This document shows, one piece after another, positions 1 to 6,792 of a stretch of DNA of 7,988 nt. Both the position numbers and the translations under genes were made by a program. The DNA is taken from positions 1 through 7,988 of the forward strand of contig JASLXW010000175.1 of assembly GCA_030740135.1 (NCBI GenBank). The letters run 5' to 3'. Each line of letters begins with the position of its first letter. The stretch's first letter is position 1. Under the pieces are notes generated by a model that made no database searches, was not told the DNA's origin, and worked only from the letters and a program-made list of their open reading frames with translations. This DNA is from Nitrospinota bacterium. GTDB lineage: Bacteria; UBA8248; JACPRG01.

Positions 1-60
1 CGTTCGGAATGACAGTTGGAGGGGGTTTTGCACACCGCGCAAAGGTCCCCTGACAGAGTT
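1..60. repeat. possible dispersed intergenic repeat, cut by the window edge
   Basis: The window opens with cgttcggaatgaca, the reverse complement of tgtcattccgaacg. From memory, the tgtcattccga-rg motif belongs to a class of dispersed intergenic repeats seen in many GC-rich environmental genomes. The bases that follow (a G run, ttttgcac, then cctgacagagtttttccgcaacc to about position 71) also have the feel of such repeats. Only one copy is visible and its left part is missing, so repetitiveness cannot be shown here. The rest of 1-188 holds a small hairpin at 107-121 (CGGGT, 5-nt loop, ACCCG). No convincing promoter was found. Confidence 0.25.
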
Positions 61-188
61 TTTCCGCAACCTGCTAGGGGTTCGGCAATGGCGCAGCCGT
101 GGACGCCGGGTTTTTCACCCGAGTCTGCGTCCCTTCGGGTTCTTAACCGTTGCCCGGACATGGTGTGGGCGCAAGAAAAGGGGATTTC

Positions 189-1193
189 ATGAAATTCGCC
201 ATCGCGCCGTATCAGTGGAACGACCGCTTCGACCATTTTGTGGAAGACGCCCGGCTTGCCGAAAGCCTGGGGTTCGACGTGGTGCTCCTCGCCGAGCACC
301 ATTTCTGGGCCGACGCGACGGCGTGGGGTTCTCCCCTCATGGCCCTCGCCGGCCTTGCGCAGCGCACGAAGACCATCCAGCTCGGAACGGGCGTTCTCCT
401 CCTCCCCCTGTATCATCCGGTCCATGTGGCGGAGGACGCGGCCTTCCTGGACATGATGTCGGGCGGGCGGCTGATCCTGGGTCTTGGGCTGGGGTACGTA
501 CAGGAGGAATTCGACACCTTCGGGGTCCCCCTCAAGCAGCGCGCCTCGCGGCTCACGGAAGGGGTCCGGCTCATCGATCGGCTCTGGACGGAGGACGCGG
601 TGCATTTCGAGGGGCGGTGGAACTGGGTCGAGGGCGTGACGATTTTTCCGAAACCGGTTCAGCGGCCGAGACCGCCCATCATCCTGGGGGGTTGGGCCGA
701 AAAGGCGGTTGCCCGCGCGGCGGCCCTCGGGGACGGCTGGATGTCCGGGCCTTCAGGCCACATCGACCGGCTCAAGGCGTGTCGGAACGTGTTGGTTGAA
801 TCCTGGAAAGAGAATGGGAAGACGCCCGCCGAGCCGGAAATCTTTATTTTGCGGGAGGTCTACGTAGACGAAGATTCCCGCCGCGTCAAAGAGATCGGTC
901 TGAAATCGATGTTGGAAGCGAACCACCAAACGTTCATCGTCCAAAAACACCTTCAGCGTCCCGAGCTGATGGCGCCCCTCACGAAGTCGGGGGAGATCGA
1001 TATGGACCGCCTGCATGAGAATCGCTTGATTCTGGGCTCTCCCGATGAGGTGGTTCAGGAAATCAAGCGATATCAGGAGGCGTTGAATCCGACGCTTCTC
1101 TCCTGCCGTCTGGTTTATCTGGGGATGGCCCGGGAAGACGCGCTTCGCTCGATTCGCCTCTTCGGCGAGAAGGTGCTGCCGAAGTTCAAGTAA
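189..1193 (+). CDS. LLM-class (luciferase-like) flavin- or F420-dependent oxidoreductase
   Basis: This complete gene encodes 334 residues, the usual length for the bacterial luciferase-like monooxygenase family, a cytoplasmic TIM barrel using FMNH2 or F420. The visible family pattern is MKFAIAPYQW at the first strand, AEHHFW at 35-40, a strand-turn at 63-75 (IQLGTGVLLLPLY), the HPVHVAEDAAFLDMMSGGR block at 76-94, LGLGLGYVQEEFD at 97-109, and RPPIILGG at 161-168. The substrate cannot be read from sequence; relatives include alkanal and alkanesulfonate monooxygenases and F420-dependent reductases. I chose the ATG at 189 over the in-frame ATG at 150. The purine-rich AGGGGA at 179-184 lies just before it, and homologous N-termini begin at MKF. 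The broken transporter follows 46 nt downstream on the same strand and may once have been co-transcribed. Confidence 0.9.
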   Translation: MKFAIAPYQWNDRFDHFVEDARLAESLGFDVVLLAEHHFWADATAWGSPLMALAGLAQRTKTIQLGTGVLLLPLYHPVHVAEDAAFLDMMSGGRLILGLGLGYVQEEFDTFGVPLKQRASRLTEGVRLIDRLWTEDAVHFEGRWNWVEGVTIFPKPVQRPRPPIILGGWAEKAVARAAALGDGWMSGPSGHIDRLKACRNVLVESWKENGKTPAEPEIFILREVYVDEDSRRVKEIGLKSMLEANHQTFIVQKHLQRPELMAPLTKSGEIDMDRLHENRLILGSPDEVVQEIKRYQEALNPTLLSCRLVYLGMAREDALRSIRLFGEKVLPKFK

Positions 1194-1239
1194 TATCAAA
1201 GACGCTCAATCCGAAGGCGATCCTTTTGGGAAATCACCA

Positions 1240-2170
1240 ATGCCCCCGTTAGCTGTATGGGTTGCGCTCTTGGGCGCCCTGCTTTATGCGGTGGCCGACA
1301 CGACGATGCGAACCGCCTTGCGGACCGCGACGCCGATGGCAGGTTCCCTTCTGATCGCGATCATCCGGTGGGTCCTCTACTCCATCCTGGTTTTCACGAC
1401 TGGCGCGCTGAGTTCCATCAACGCGCCGGGACTGGCCTGATTCCTCGTCGCGGGATTTCTGACCCCCGGTCTTTTCATGGCCTTTTTCTACATCGGCGTT
1501 CAGCGGATCGGCGCGGCCCGCGCCGCCACGATCAAGTCGGCCGCGCCGGTGTACGCGGTCATCTGCGCGGTTGTCTTCCTGGGCGAGCGGCCCGGCGTCC
1601 TTCAATTCTTCGGCATCGTTGCGGTGATTGTCGGCGTGTTGACGATTGTGTCCGAGAGCGAAACCGGAACGCCGCCGGACGCGAATCCGCCGGACGCCGA
1701 CCCGCGCTCCGCCGAACACCCCCGCACCCCCGCGAAGAGAAGCCGGGGAAGAAATTTCGACCTCCTTTTTCCGTTGCTTGCGGGGGTGTGCACCGGCCTC
1801 GCGGCCGTTCTCTACAAGTTCGGCTTCGCCCGGCTCGACTCTCCCCTGCTGGCCGCCTGGACCGGGGCCACGGTGGCCCTTTTTATTTTGCCCCTGATCG
1901 CGCTGCTATTCCCGAAACCGGATCGGCGCGCGTCGGGCCTGGATGTGGGTCACTCTGGCCGGGCTGGCCACCGCGGGGGCGATCTATTGTCGAGTCCTGT
2001 CCATCGACCTGGGGGATGTCTCTGTCGTCTTCACCCTGATCCAGACCTCCCCGCTGTTCGTCGTCATCATTTCGGCCGTCTTCCTGCGGGAGATGGAGAG
2101 GATAACCCGTCAGGTCGTTTTCGGGGCCGTCCTCACCGTCGCGGGGGGGATCGTCGTCAGCGTCTTTTAA
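1240..2170 (+). pseudogene. EamA-family (drug/metabolite transporter superfamily) permease, disrupted by a stop and a frameshift
   Basis: Read through its lesions, this is a roughly 310-residue inner-membrane permease with two EamA repeats of about five helices each, the normal DMT length. The first repeat starts MPPLAVWVALLGALLYAVAD and includes GAARAATIKSAAPVYAV. The second includes FPLLAGVCTGLAAVLYKFGF and, after the frameshift, LGDVSVVFTLIQTSPLFVV. Lesion 1 is an in-frame TGA at 1438-1440 (codon 67), where Trp (TGG) would fit between APGLA and FLVAGF. Lesion 2 shifts the reading from frame 1 to frame 2 between about 1918 and 1942. It coincides with the dinucleotide run cgcgcg at 1927-1932, and a 2-bp contraction there fits the shift. 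A GGGA before the ATG at 1240 could be its ribosome site. Substrate unknown. Two independent lesions favour a decaying gene, though sequencing or assembly error is possible. Confidence 0.8.
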
Positions 2171-2193
2171 GGGAGCGGTCGGACGATTTGAAA

Positions 2194-2216
2194 CCCCGTC
2201 CGGTTGCCGGCCGGGG
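2194..2216. terminator. GC-rich hairpin between convergent genes, possible terminator
   Basis: The arms 2194-2203 (ccccgtccgg) and 2207-2216 (ccggccgggg) pair over 10 bp with one mismatch around a 3-nt loop (ttg). It lies 23 nt after the transporter stop and upstream of the convergent operon's 3' end. On the plus strand no T run follows, so it is not a textbook Rho-independent terminator. On the minus strand the stem is followed by tttcaaat, which is somewhat better. It may stop transcription from either side or only stabilise transcript ends. Confidence 0.35.
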
Positions 2217-2287
2217 CCGATGAAGACGTGGGCGGGAGACATCCGACGCTGCGACGGGTGGAGAAACGCCTGTTCCGGAAGCGCACC

Positions 2288-2315
2288 CGTCAACGGGGTC
2301 ACGTCAACGGGGTCA
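2288..2315. repeat. 14-bp perfect tandem duplication
   Basis: cgtcaacggggtca occurs twice back to back (2288-2301 and 2302-2315) with no mismatch. The second copy runs into the left arm of the inverted-repeat element, sharing its first seven bases ggggtca. The first copy therefore looks like an extra partial element end, left by an earlier insertion, imprecise excision or slippage. Confidence 0.8.
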
Positions 2316-2436
2316 GGTCTTGATTTATAAGGTTGAGGATTGAGTCATGTTCGCGAAGGTTAGACCCCTCAAGAGACAATCGGTAAAATGATCAATCCCA
2401 CGGGGAGCGTGATCTGATAATTCAAGACCTGACCCC
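2309..2436. mobile_element. 128-bp MITE-like element with 20-bp terminal inverted repeats
   Basis: The ends are inverted copies: 2309-2328 and 2417-2436 match over 20 bp with one mismatch, and the outer 15 bp (ggggtcaggtcttga) are identical. The interior is about 44% G+C by hand count, much lower than the flanking genes, and holds no credible reading frame. A small inner hairpin is at 2396-2406 (TCCC, ACG, GGGA). No obvious target-site duplication is seen: caac lies outside the left end and aatt outside the right. From memory, ggggtcaggtcttgaattat-type ends recur beside IS200-like/REP-associated (Y1) transposases in environmental genomes. If so, this is a non-autonomous relic mobilised in trans. 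It sits between two convergent transcription units, where insertion does no harm. The paired ends may also act as a bidirectional terminator. Confidence 0.6.
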
Positions 2437-2477
2437 AATTCGTGTTTTTGGTCATCACTTTTCGTGGAGATTTGACT

Positions 2478-2957
2478 CTACGGTCCACCCCACTCGTCGG
2501 GGACGGCTTTGCTGTCGCGTTTGGGGATCAGGACGTGGCGGCGAAGGGAGAGGACCTTCTCGCCCTTCTGGTTGTACGCCCGGGTCTCGACGTACACGAT
2601 CCCCCGGTCCGGCTTGCTCTTGGACTCTCTCACGTCCAGGATCTCGGATTCCGAGTAAATCGTGTCGCCGTTGAAGACCGGGCCGTGGTGGACGATGTTC
2701 TCGTAGTCCAGGTTCGCGATGCACTTCTCGCTCACGTCCGAGACGCTCATCCCCACGGCGACGGAGAAGACCAGCGTCCCGTTGACCAGGATCTTTCCGA
2801 TCTCCGTCTTCGCGGCGTAGTGGGCGTCCATGTGGACCGGGTGGGTGTTCATCGTCAGGAGGGTGAACCAGGTGTTGTCGGCCTCGGTGATCGTCCGGCC
2901 GGGGGTGTGCTTGTATACGTCGCCGACGTTGAATTCTTCCAGGCGCCTTCCACCCAT
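2478..2957 (-). CDS. MaoC-family (hot-dog fold) acyl-CoA dehydratase/hydratase
   Basis: This complete protein has 159 residues, the size of a single hot-dog MaoC domain. Such enzymes usually add water across a 2-enoyl-CoA double bond in the cytoplasm, as homodimers. The signature lies at 35-44 (TMNTHPVHMD) followed by Y47 A48. Compared with the classic hydratase-2 motif GDxNPxH, the catalytic His is kept (H42) but the catalytic Asp position is Asn37 and the usual Asn is His39. TEADN at 24-28, NGTLVFSVAVGMSVSD at 59-74 and FNGDTIYSESEI at 95-106 match a MaoC subfamily often found beside CoA-transferases. The ATG at 2957 is set by a strong AGGAG (plus-strand 2965-2969) at 7-nt spacing. The frame is open further upstream only because it shadows the dehydrogenase gene. 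It is the last gene of the operon, starting 26 nt after the dehydrogenase stop. Substrate unknown. Confidence 0.88.
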   Translation of the reverse strand: MGGRRLEEFNVGDVYKHTPGRTITEADNTWFTLLTMNTHPVHMDAHYAAKTEIGKILVNGTLVFSVAVGMSVSDVSEKCIANLDYENIVHHGPVFNGDTIYSESEILDVRESKSKPDRGIVYVETRAYNQKGEKVLSLRRHVLIPKRDSKAVPDEWGGP

Positions 2958-2983
2958 TTGATCTCTCCTCCCGCGATTCGGAG

Positions 2984-4138
2984 TCAGACGGCGTATCGCT
3001 CCAACAGCCGCCGGGCGATGAGGAGGCGCTGGATCTCGTTCGTCCCCTCGCCGACGGTCAGGAGCTTGCAGTCGCGGAAGTAGCGCTCCGCGTTGAACTC
3101 GTTGATGTAGCCGTAACCGCCGTGGATCTGGATGCCTTCGGAGGCGCAGAATTCCGAGGTCTCCGAGGCGAAGAGCTTGGCCATGCCGGCCTCCAGGTCG
3201 CAGCGCTCGCCCCGGTCCTTCATGGCCGCGGCCTGGTAGGTGAGCATCCGGGCGGCCTCGATGCGGGTGGCCATCTCCGCCAGCTTGATCTGAATGCTCT
3301 GGTGTTGGCAGATGGGCTTGCCGCCCTGCACCCGCTGCTGGGCGTACCGGATCGAGTCCTCGAACGCCGCGCGCGCCAGGCCGACGCCCCGGGCGGCCAC
3401 GTTGATGCGCCCGATCTCCAGCCCCGCCATGATGTAGTTGAAGCCCCGGCCCTCCTCGCCGATCAGGTTCTCGGCCGGGACCCGGCAATCCTGGAAAACA
3501 AGCTCGCCCGAGCGGATGCCCTTGTATCCGAGCTTGTGGAGGTGGCGGCCGACGGTGAACCCGGGCATGTCCTTCTCGATGATGAGACAGGAGATCCCCT
3601 TGTGCCGGAGCGAGGCGTCGGGGTGGGTCCGAACGAAGACGCTGAACGTCGTGCCCATCTCCGAGTTGGTGATGAACATTTTCGTCCCGTTGACGATGAA
3701 CGCGTCCCCCTCCCGGCGGGCCGAGGTCTTGAGGGACGCGGCGTCGGAGCCGGACTCGGGCTCGGTCAGGGCCATCCCCGAGCGGCGGACCCCCGCCGCC
3801 AGGTCGGGGAGGAACTTCCGCTTCTGCTCCTCCGTCCCGTAATTCTCGATGATCCAGCACGTCATCCCGTGGCTGCCGATAATGCCGCCCACGCTCATCC
3901 AGCCGCGGGCCAGCTCTTCCATCAGGATGGCGTAGCTGACGTAGTCCATCCCGGAGCCCCCGTACTCTTCCGAGACCAGGAATCCGAACAGGCCCATCTC
4001 CTTCAGTCGGTCCGCCAGGGCGTGGGGGTACTCGTCCCTGTGCTCCAGCTCGCTGGCGATGGGGATGACCTCCTTGTTCACAAAATCGCGGATGGTCCGC
4101 TGGACCTGCCGCTGCACCTCGTTCAGCTCGAAATCCAT
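2984..4138 (-). CDS. acyl-CoA dehydrogenase (FAD-dependent)
   Basis: This complete protein has 384 residues, the typical short/medium-chain acyl-CoA dehydrogenase length. Such enzymes use FAD to make an alpha,beta double bond in an acyl-CoA and pass electrons to ETF. The N-terminal helical domain covers about 1-118. The first ACAD signature is at 121-134 (GMALTEPESGSDAA) with FITNSE at 155-160 near the flavin. The middle beta domain includes LGYKGIRSGELVFQDCRVP at 203-221. The C-terminal domain carries QIHGGYGY at 337-344 and VGEGTNEIQR at 362-371, where E364 is at the position of the catalytic base. All key residues are present. The ATG at 4138 is preceded by a modest GGGAG. It lies 67 nt after the CoA-transferase stop and 26 nt before the MaoC start, so one transcript is likely. 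Substrate cannot be assigned; it could be a dicarboxylyl-CoA of the benzyl- or methylsuccinyl type, or a plain acyl-CoA. Confidence 0.93.
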   Translation of the reverse strand: MDFELNEVQRQVQRTIRDFVNKEVIPIASELEHRDEYPHALADRLKEMGLFGFLVSEEYGGSGMDYVSYAILMEELARGWMSVGGIIGSHGMTCWIIENYGTEEQKRKFLPDLAAGVRRSGMALTEPESGSDAASLKTSARREGDAFIVNGTKMFITNSEMGTTFSVFVRTHPDASLRHKGISCLIIEKDMPGFTVGRHLHKLGYKGIRSGELVFQDCRVPAENLIGEEGRGFNYIMAGLEIGRINVAARGVGLARAAFEDSIRYAQQRVQGGKPICQHQSIQIKLAEMATRIEAARMLTYQAAAMKDRGERCDLEAGMAKLFASETSEFCASEGIQIHGGYGYINEFNAERYFRDCKLLTVGEGTNEIQRLLIARRLLERYAV

Positions 4139-4205
4139 ATGCGTTTGCTCCCGATGCCTGCCGCCTATCCGCCGAGGATCCGAAGACGACGGGGGGGTGG
4201 GTCCC

Positions 4206-5399
4206 TCAGATTGCGCCTTCCCGGCGGAGCCCCTCGATCTCCTCGGGGCTGTACCCGATTTCCGTCAGGACGGTCTCCGTGTGCTCCCCCAGCCGGGGCG
4301 GGGGGGTCAGGCGGACATCCGAGCGCGAAAACTTCACGGGAAAGCCGAAGAGCTTCAGGAGGCCGCCCTCGCCGCCGCCCTCGGCCGAGTCGACTTCGCG
4401 GAGGAGCCGGCGGTGCTTCGTCTGGGGGTGATCAATGACCTCCGGAATTCGGTTGACCGCCCCGCAAGGAACGCCCCCGGCCCTCAGCCGCTCGAGCCAG
4501 ACGGCGGCGTCCTCCTTCTCGAAGATCCCGGCCAGCTCCCGGTCCAGGGCCTCCAGGTTCTTCATCCGATCCGTGTTCGTCTGGAAACGCGGGTCTTCCT
4601 CCAGGTCGGGCCGCTCGATGAGGGCGCAGAACGTCTCCCACAGCGCGGGCGTCGCCACCGAGATGTTGACCCAAACGCCGTCCTTCGCGGGCCACGGCCC
4701 GTAGGGGGCGATCAGGTGGTGCCGGAGGCCGACCCGTTGCGGCTCCTTCCCCCCGTACAGGTACTGGTAGGGCAGATAACCCAGGAGCGAGACCAGGCAA
4801 TCGAACATCGAGACGTCGATCTCCTGGCCCTCGCCCGTCCGCAGCCGCTCCGCGATGGCGGCCTGGACGGCGATCGCCGCGAACAGCCCCGCCGAGGCGT
4901 CGGCGATCGAGAGCGCGATCTTGGCCGGGGTCTCGGGCGGGCCGTTCAGGTGGATCGCCCCGGCCTCGCCCTGGATCAGCATGTCCAGGGCCTTCATGTC
5001 GCGGTAGGGGCCGTCCTGTCCATAGCCCGAGATGTGGCAATAAATGATCCGGGGATTGATCCCCTTCGCCCAGGCGTAATCGATCCCCAGCCTAGCCGCC
5101 GTCCCGGGGGAGAAGTTCTCCAAAAACACGTCGGCGCCCCCCACGAGCCGGCCGAGGGCCTCGCGCGCCCCGCCGATTTTCAGGTTCAGGGTGACAGAGC
5201 GCTTGTTGGAATTGCACCACAGGTGCGCGGAGCTGACGCCGGGGAGCACCTCGTCCCACCCGCGCGCGAAGTCGCCCGTCCCGGGCCTCTCCACCTTGAT
5301 CACCTCGGCCCCCAGGTCCGCCAGGAACCGGGCGCACAAGGGCGCGGCGACCGATGTGCCCAGCGAAACAACCTTCAAGCCTTCCAGGGCGCGGGACAC
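4206..5399 (-). CDS. CaiB/BaiF family (class III) CoA-transferase
   Basis: This complete protein has 397 residues, standard for family III CoA-transferases, which move CoA from an acyl-CoA donor to a carboxylic acid through a mixed-anhydride/thioester mechanism as interlocked dimers. The N-terminus has the family pattern LEGLKVVSLGT followed by FLADLGAEVIKVERPGTGD at 25-43. LNLKIGGAREALGRLVGGAD at 71-90 and ENFSPG at 94-99 follow. SIADASAGLFAA at 164-175 contains D167, the expected catalytic Asp (D169 in formyl-CoA transferase). EGQEIDVSMFD at 190-200 and the C-terminal PPPRLGEHTETVL at 366-378 complete the fold. The start is a GTG at 5399 with no strong Shine-Dalgarno. It begins 10 nt after the MmgE/PrpD stop, so translation may be coupled to that gene. 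As second gene of the operon it probably supplies the CoA thioester used by the dehydrogenase and hydratase. No oxalyl-CoA decarboxylase or carnitine genes accompany it, so formyl- or carnitine-CoA transferase calls are unsupported. Confidence 0.93.
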   Translation of the reverse strand: MSRALEGLKVVSLGTSVAAPLCARFLADLGAEVIKVERPGTGDFARGWDEVLPGVSSAHLWCNSNKRSVTLNLKIGGAREALGRLVGGADVFLENFSPGTAARLGIDYAWAKGINPRIIYCHISGYGQDGPYRDMKALDMLIQGEAGAIHLNGPPETPAKIALSIADASAGLFAAIAVQAAIAERLRTGEGQEIDVSMFDCLVSLLGYLPYQYLYGGKEPQRVGLRHHLIAPYGPWPAKDGVWVNISVATPALWETFCALIERPDLEEDPRFQTNTDRMKNLEALDRELAGIFEKEDAAVWLERLRAGGVPCGAVNRIPEVIDHPQTKHRRLLREVDSAEGGGEGGLLKLFGFPVKFSRSDVRLTPPPRLGEHTETVLTEIGYSPEEIEGLRREGAI

Positions 5400-5409
5400 G
5401 GAGCGCGGC

Positions 5410-6792
5410 TCAGGCGGGACGGCAGACGGACGTTAACTCGGACAGGCCGGCGACCGACTCCAACCGGCGGACCGTTGCGAGGACTTCATCCACCCGCTCC
5501 CCGGAGAGAACCCGGGATGCGTTATCGCGGAACTTGCGCTCGACCTCCCCGGGGGTGACGGGGTTCTCGGCGCAGCCGCGGTTGCGGGGCTCGTCGCGCG
5601 TCAGCGCCCGGCCGTCCTTCATGCGCACGGTGACCGTTCCGGGGAAGAACCGGGGAAAGTTCTGTCCCTCGTCCCCGACGCACGTCGTGCGCGCCGCGAG
5701 GTCCAACAGGCCGGCGTCCCGGATGGTCTCGAGCTGGAACGCGTCCAGGTCCACCCGGCCCCGGATCAGGCCGGCGGCCACGGTGTAGGGAACGCTGAAC
5801 TGGGCGTCGTACGGCGTCTGGGGCCGACGCTTGGTCTCGACCGGGTCGCACACGACGGGCATCTCCCGGGGGTGGATCCGGCACTCGACCGAATCGATCC
5901 CGGCGGGATCGATCCGATGCTCTTCCCGAAGGAACAGCGCGGCGTCGATGAAGGCGTGGGTGAAGTGGCAGCAGGGAAACGGCTTGTGGCCGAGCTCCGG
6001 GGTCTTCCATTCCGTCCCCAGCCCGGAGGTCAGGCGGGAGAGGTCCCTGTCTTCGCCGTCTTTCCCGATGTAGAGGTTGTAGAACCCGAACCGCCCTTCG
6101 AAGACCTCTTTGGGTCCGGTGAACCCGCGCAGGGCCATCCGGGCGGCCACGAGGCCGCTGTGACCCGCCCAGCCGGGGTGGACCCGCTTGGTCCAGGCGC
6201 CGTCGGTCAGGAACTCCAGGGAGCCCGCCGCCATGCTCCCGCAAAGACCCATTGCGTTCGCCGTTTGCTCCGCGGAGCACCCCCAGAGCTTTGCCGCGAC
6301 AAGGGCGGCGGCGAAGGGGCCGCAGACGGACGTGGCGTGAAACCCGCGGTCGTGGAATTGGCCGGGGCACACCAAGCCCAGCCGGACGAGGACCTCCCAC
6401 CCGGCGACGGCGGCGGCCAGCAGGGCCCGTCCGTCCTTTCCCTCCGCCTCAGCGGCGGCCAGGGCGGCGGGGACGACGCAGGCGCTCGCGTGGATCACCG
6501 ACTCGGCGTGGGTGTCGTCGTAGTCCAGGCCGTGGGCCAGGGTCCCGTTGGCGAGGGCCGCGTTGGGCGCGGGGAGGCGGTGGTCCGACCCCAGGACGGA
6601 CGCTTCCTCCCCCGTCCCCAGGTCGCATGCGAGGGCGACGGCGGCCCGGCCGAATTCCATGCCGGAGGAAGCCAGGGCGATCCCCAGGATGTCCAAAAAG
6701 GCCGTCTTGGCGCTCTCGATGACCTCGGGGGGGATTTCCTCGTATTCGAGGCCGAGGACCCATTCCGCCAACTGCCGCGAGTACGTTGCCAT
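5410..6792 (-). CDS. MmgE/PrpD family protein (2-methylcitrate dehydratase / cis-aconitate decarboxylase-like)
   Basis: This complete protein has 460 residues, typical of the MmgE/PrpD family, whose known members dehydrate 2-methylcitrate, decarboxylate cis-aconitate (ACOD1/IRG1) or act on related polycarboxylates. The N-terminal helical domain covers roughly 1-265, the alpha/beta lid 266-400, and the chain returns to helix at the end. Motifs visible are LDYDDTH at 89-95 with H101, GFHATSVCGPFAAA at 150-163, TKRVHPGWAGHSGLVAA at 201-217, and HKPFPCCHFTH at 269-279. By eye, D90, T94, H101, H152 and K203 sit where active-site D93, T97, H103, H159 and K207 lie in ACOD1, but these are widely shared in the family and do not choose a reaction. 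The ATG at 6792 has GAGG (plus-strand 6801-6804) at 8-nt spacing. It is the first gene of the operon, leading into the CoA-transferase after 10 nt. The classic prp partners (prpB, prpC) are absent, so I do not call it prpD. Confidence 0.9.
   Translation of the reverse strand: MATYSRQLAEWVLGLEYEEIPPEVIESAKTAFLDILGIALASSGMEFGRAAVALACDLGTGEEASVLGSDHRLPAPNAALANGTLAHGLDYDDTHAESVIHASACVVPAALAAAEAEGKDGRALLAAAVAGWEVLVRLGLVCPGQFHDRGFHATSVCGPFAAALVAAKLWGCSAEQTANAMGLCGSMAAGSLEFLTDGAWTKRVHPGWAGHSGLVAARMALRGFTGPKEVFEGRFGFYNLYIGKDGEDRDLSRLTSGLGTEWKTPELGHKPFPCCHFTHAFIDAALFLREEHRIDPAGIDSVECRIHPREMPVVCDPVETKRRPQTPYDAQFSVPYTVAAGLIRGRVDLDAFQLETIRDAGLLDLAARTTCVGDEGQNFPRFFPGTVTVRMKDGRALTRDEPRNRGCAENPVTPGEVERKFRDNASRVLSGERVDEVLATVRRLESVAGLSELTSVCRPA

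Noticed and set aside
150..188. Upstream ATG at 150 as start of the oxidoreductase
   Set aside because: It would add 13 residues unlike family N-termini; the ATG at 189 has a purine-rich site just upstream.
1438..1440. TGA read as tryptophan or selenocysteine (recoding)
   Set aside because: The acyl-CoA dehydrogenase, CoA-transferase and MmgE/PrpD genes all end naturally at TGA, Trp is encoded by TGG throughout, and a second lesion in the same gene points to decay or error.
2288..2436. CRISPR-like repeat array
   Set aside because: Only one direct duplication of 14 bp with no spacer, and one inverted pair; no repeat-spacer pattern and no cas genes.
2958..3860. A possible long N-terminal extension or fusion of the MaoC protein
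   Set aside because: The open stretch overlaps the dehydrogenase gene in another frame and has shadow-type composition. A strong ribosome site and MGGRRLEEF mark the real start at 2957.
4139..4205. Promoter or small gene between the CoA-transferase and the acyl-CoA dehydrogenase
   Set aside because: The 67-nt gap shows no promoter boxes or credible reading frame, only a G run; simple co-transcription explains it.
3122..4438. Long plus-strand open frame opposite the acyl-CoA dehydrogenase
   Set aside because: It is antisense to a gene with clear family motifs; the translation is rich in R, G, P, A, L without any recognisable domain, as expected of GC-rich shadow frames.
4059..5558. 499-codon plus-strand open frame opposite the CoA-transferase
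   Set aside because: Antisense shadow of a well-supported gene; no domain, and it crosses the junctions of three real genes.
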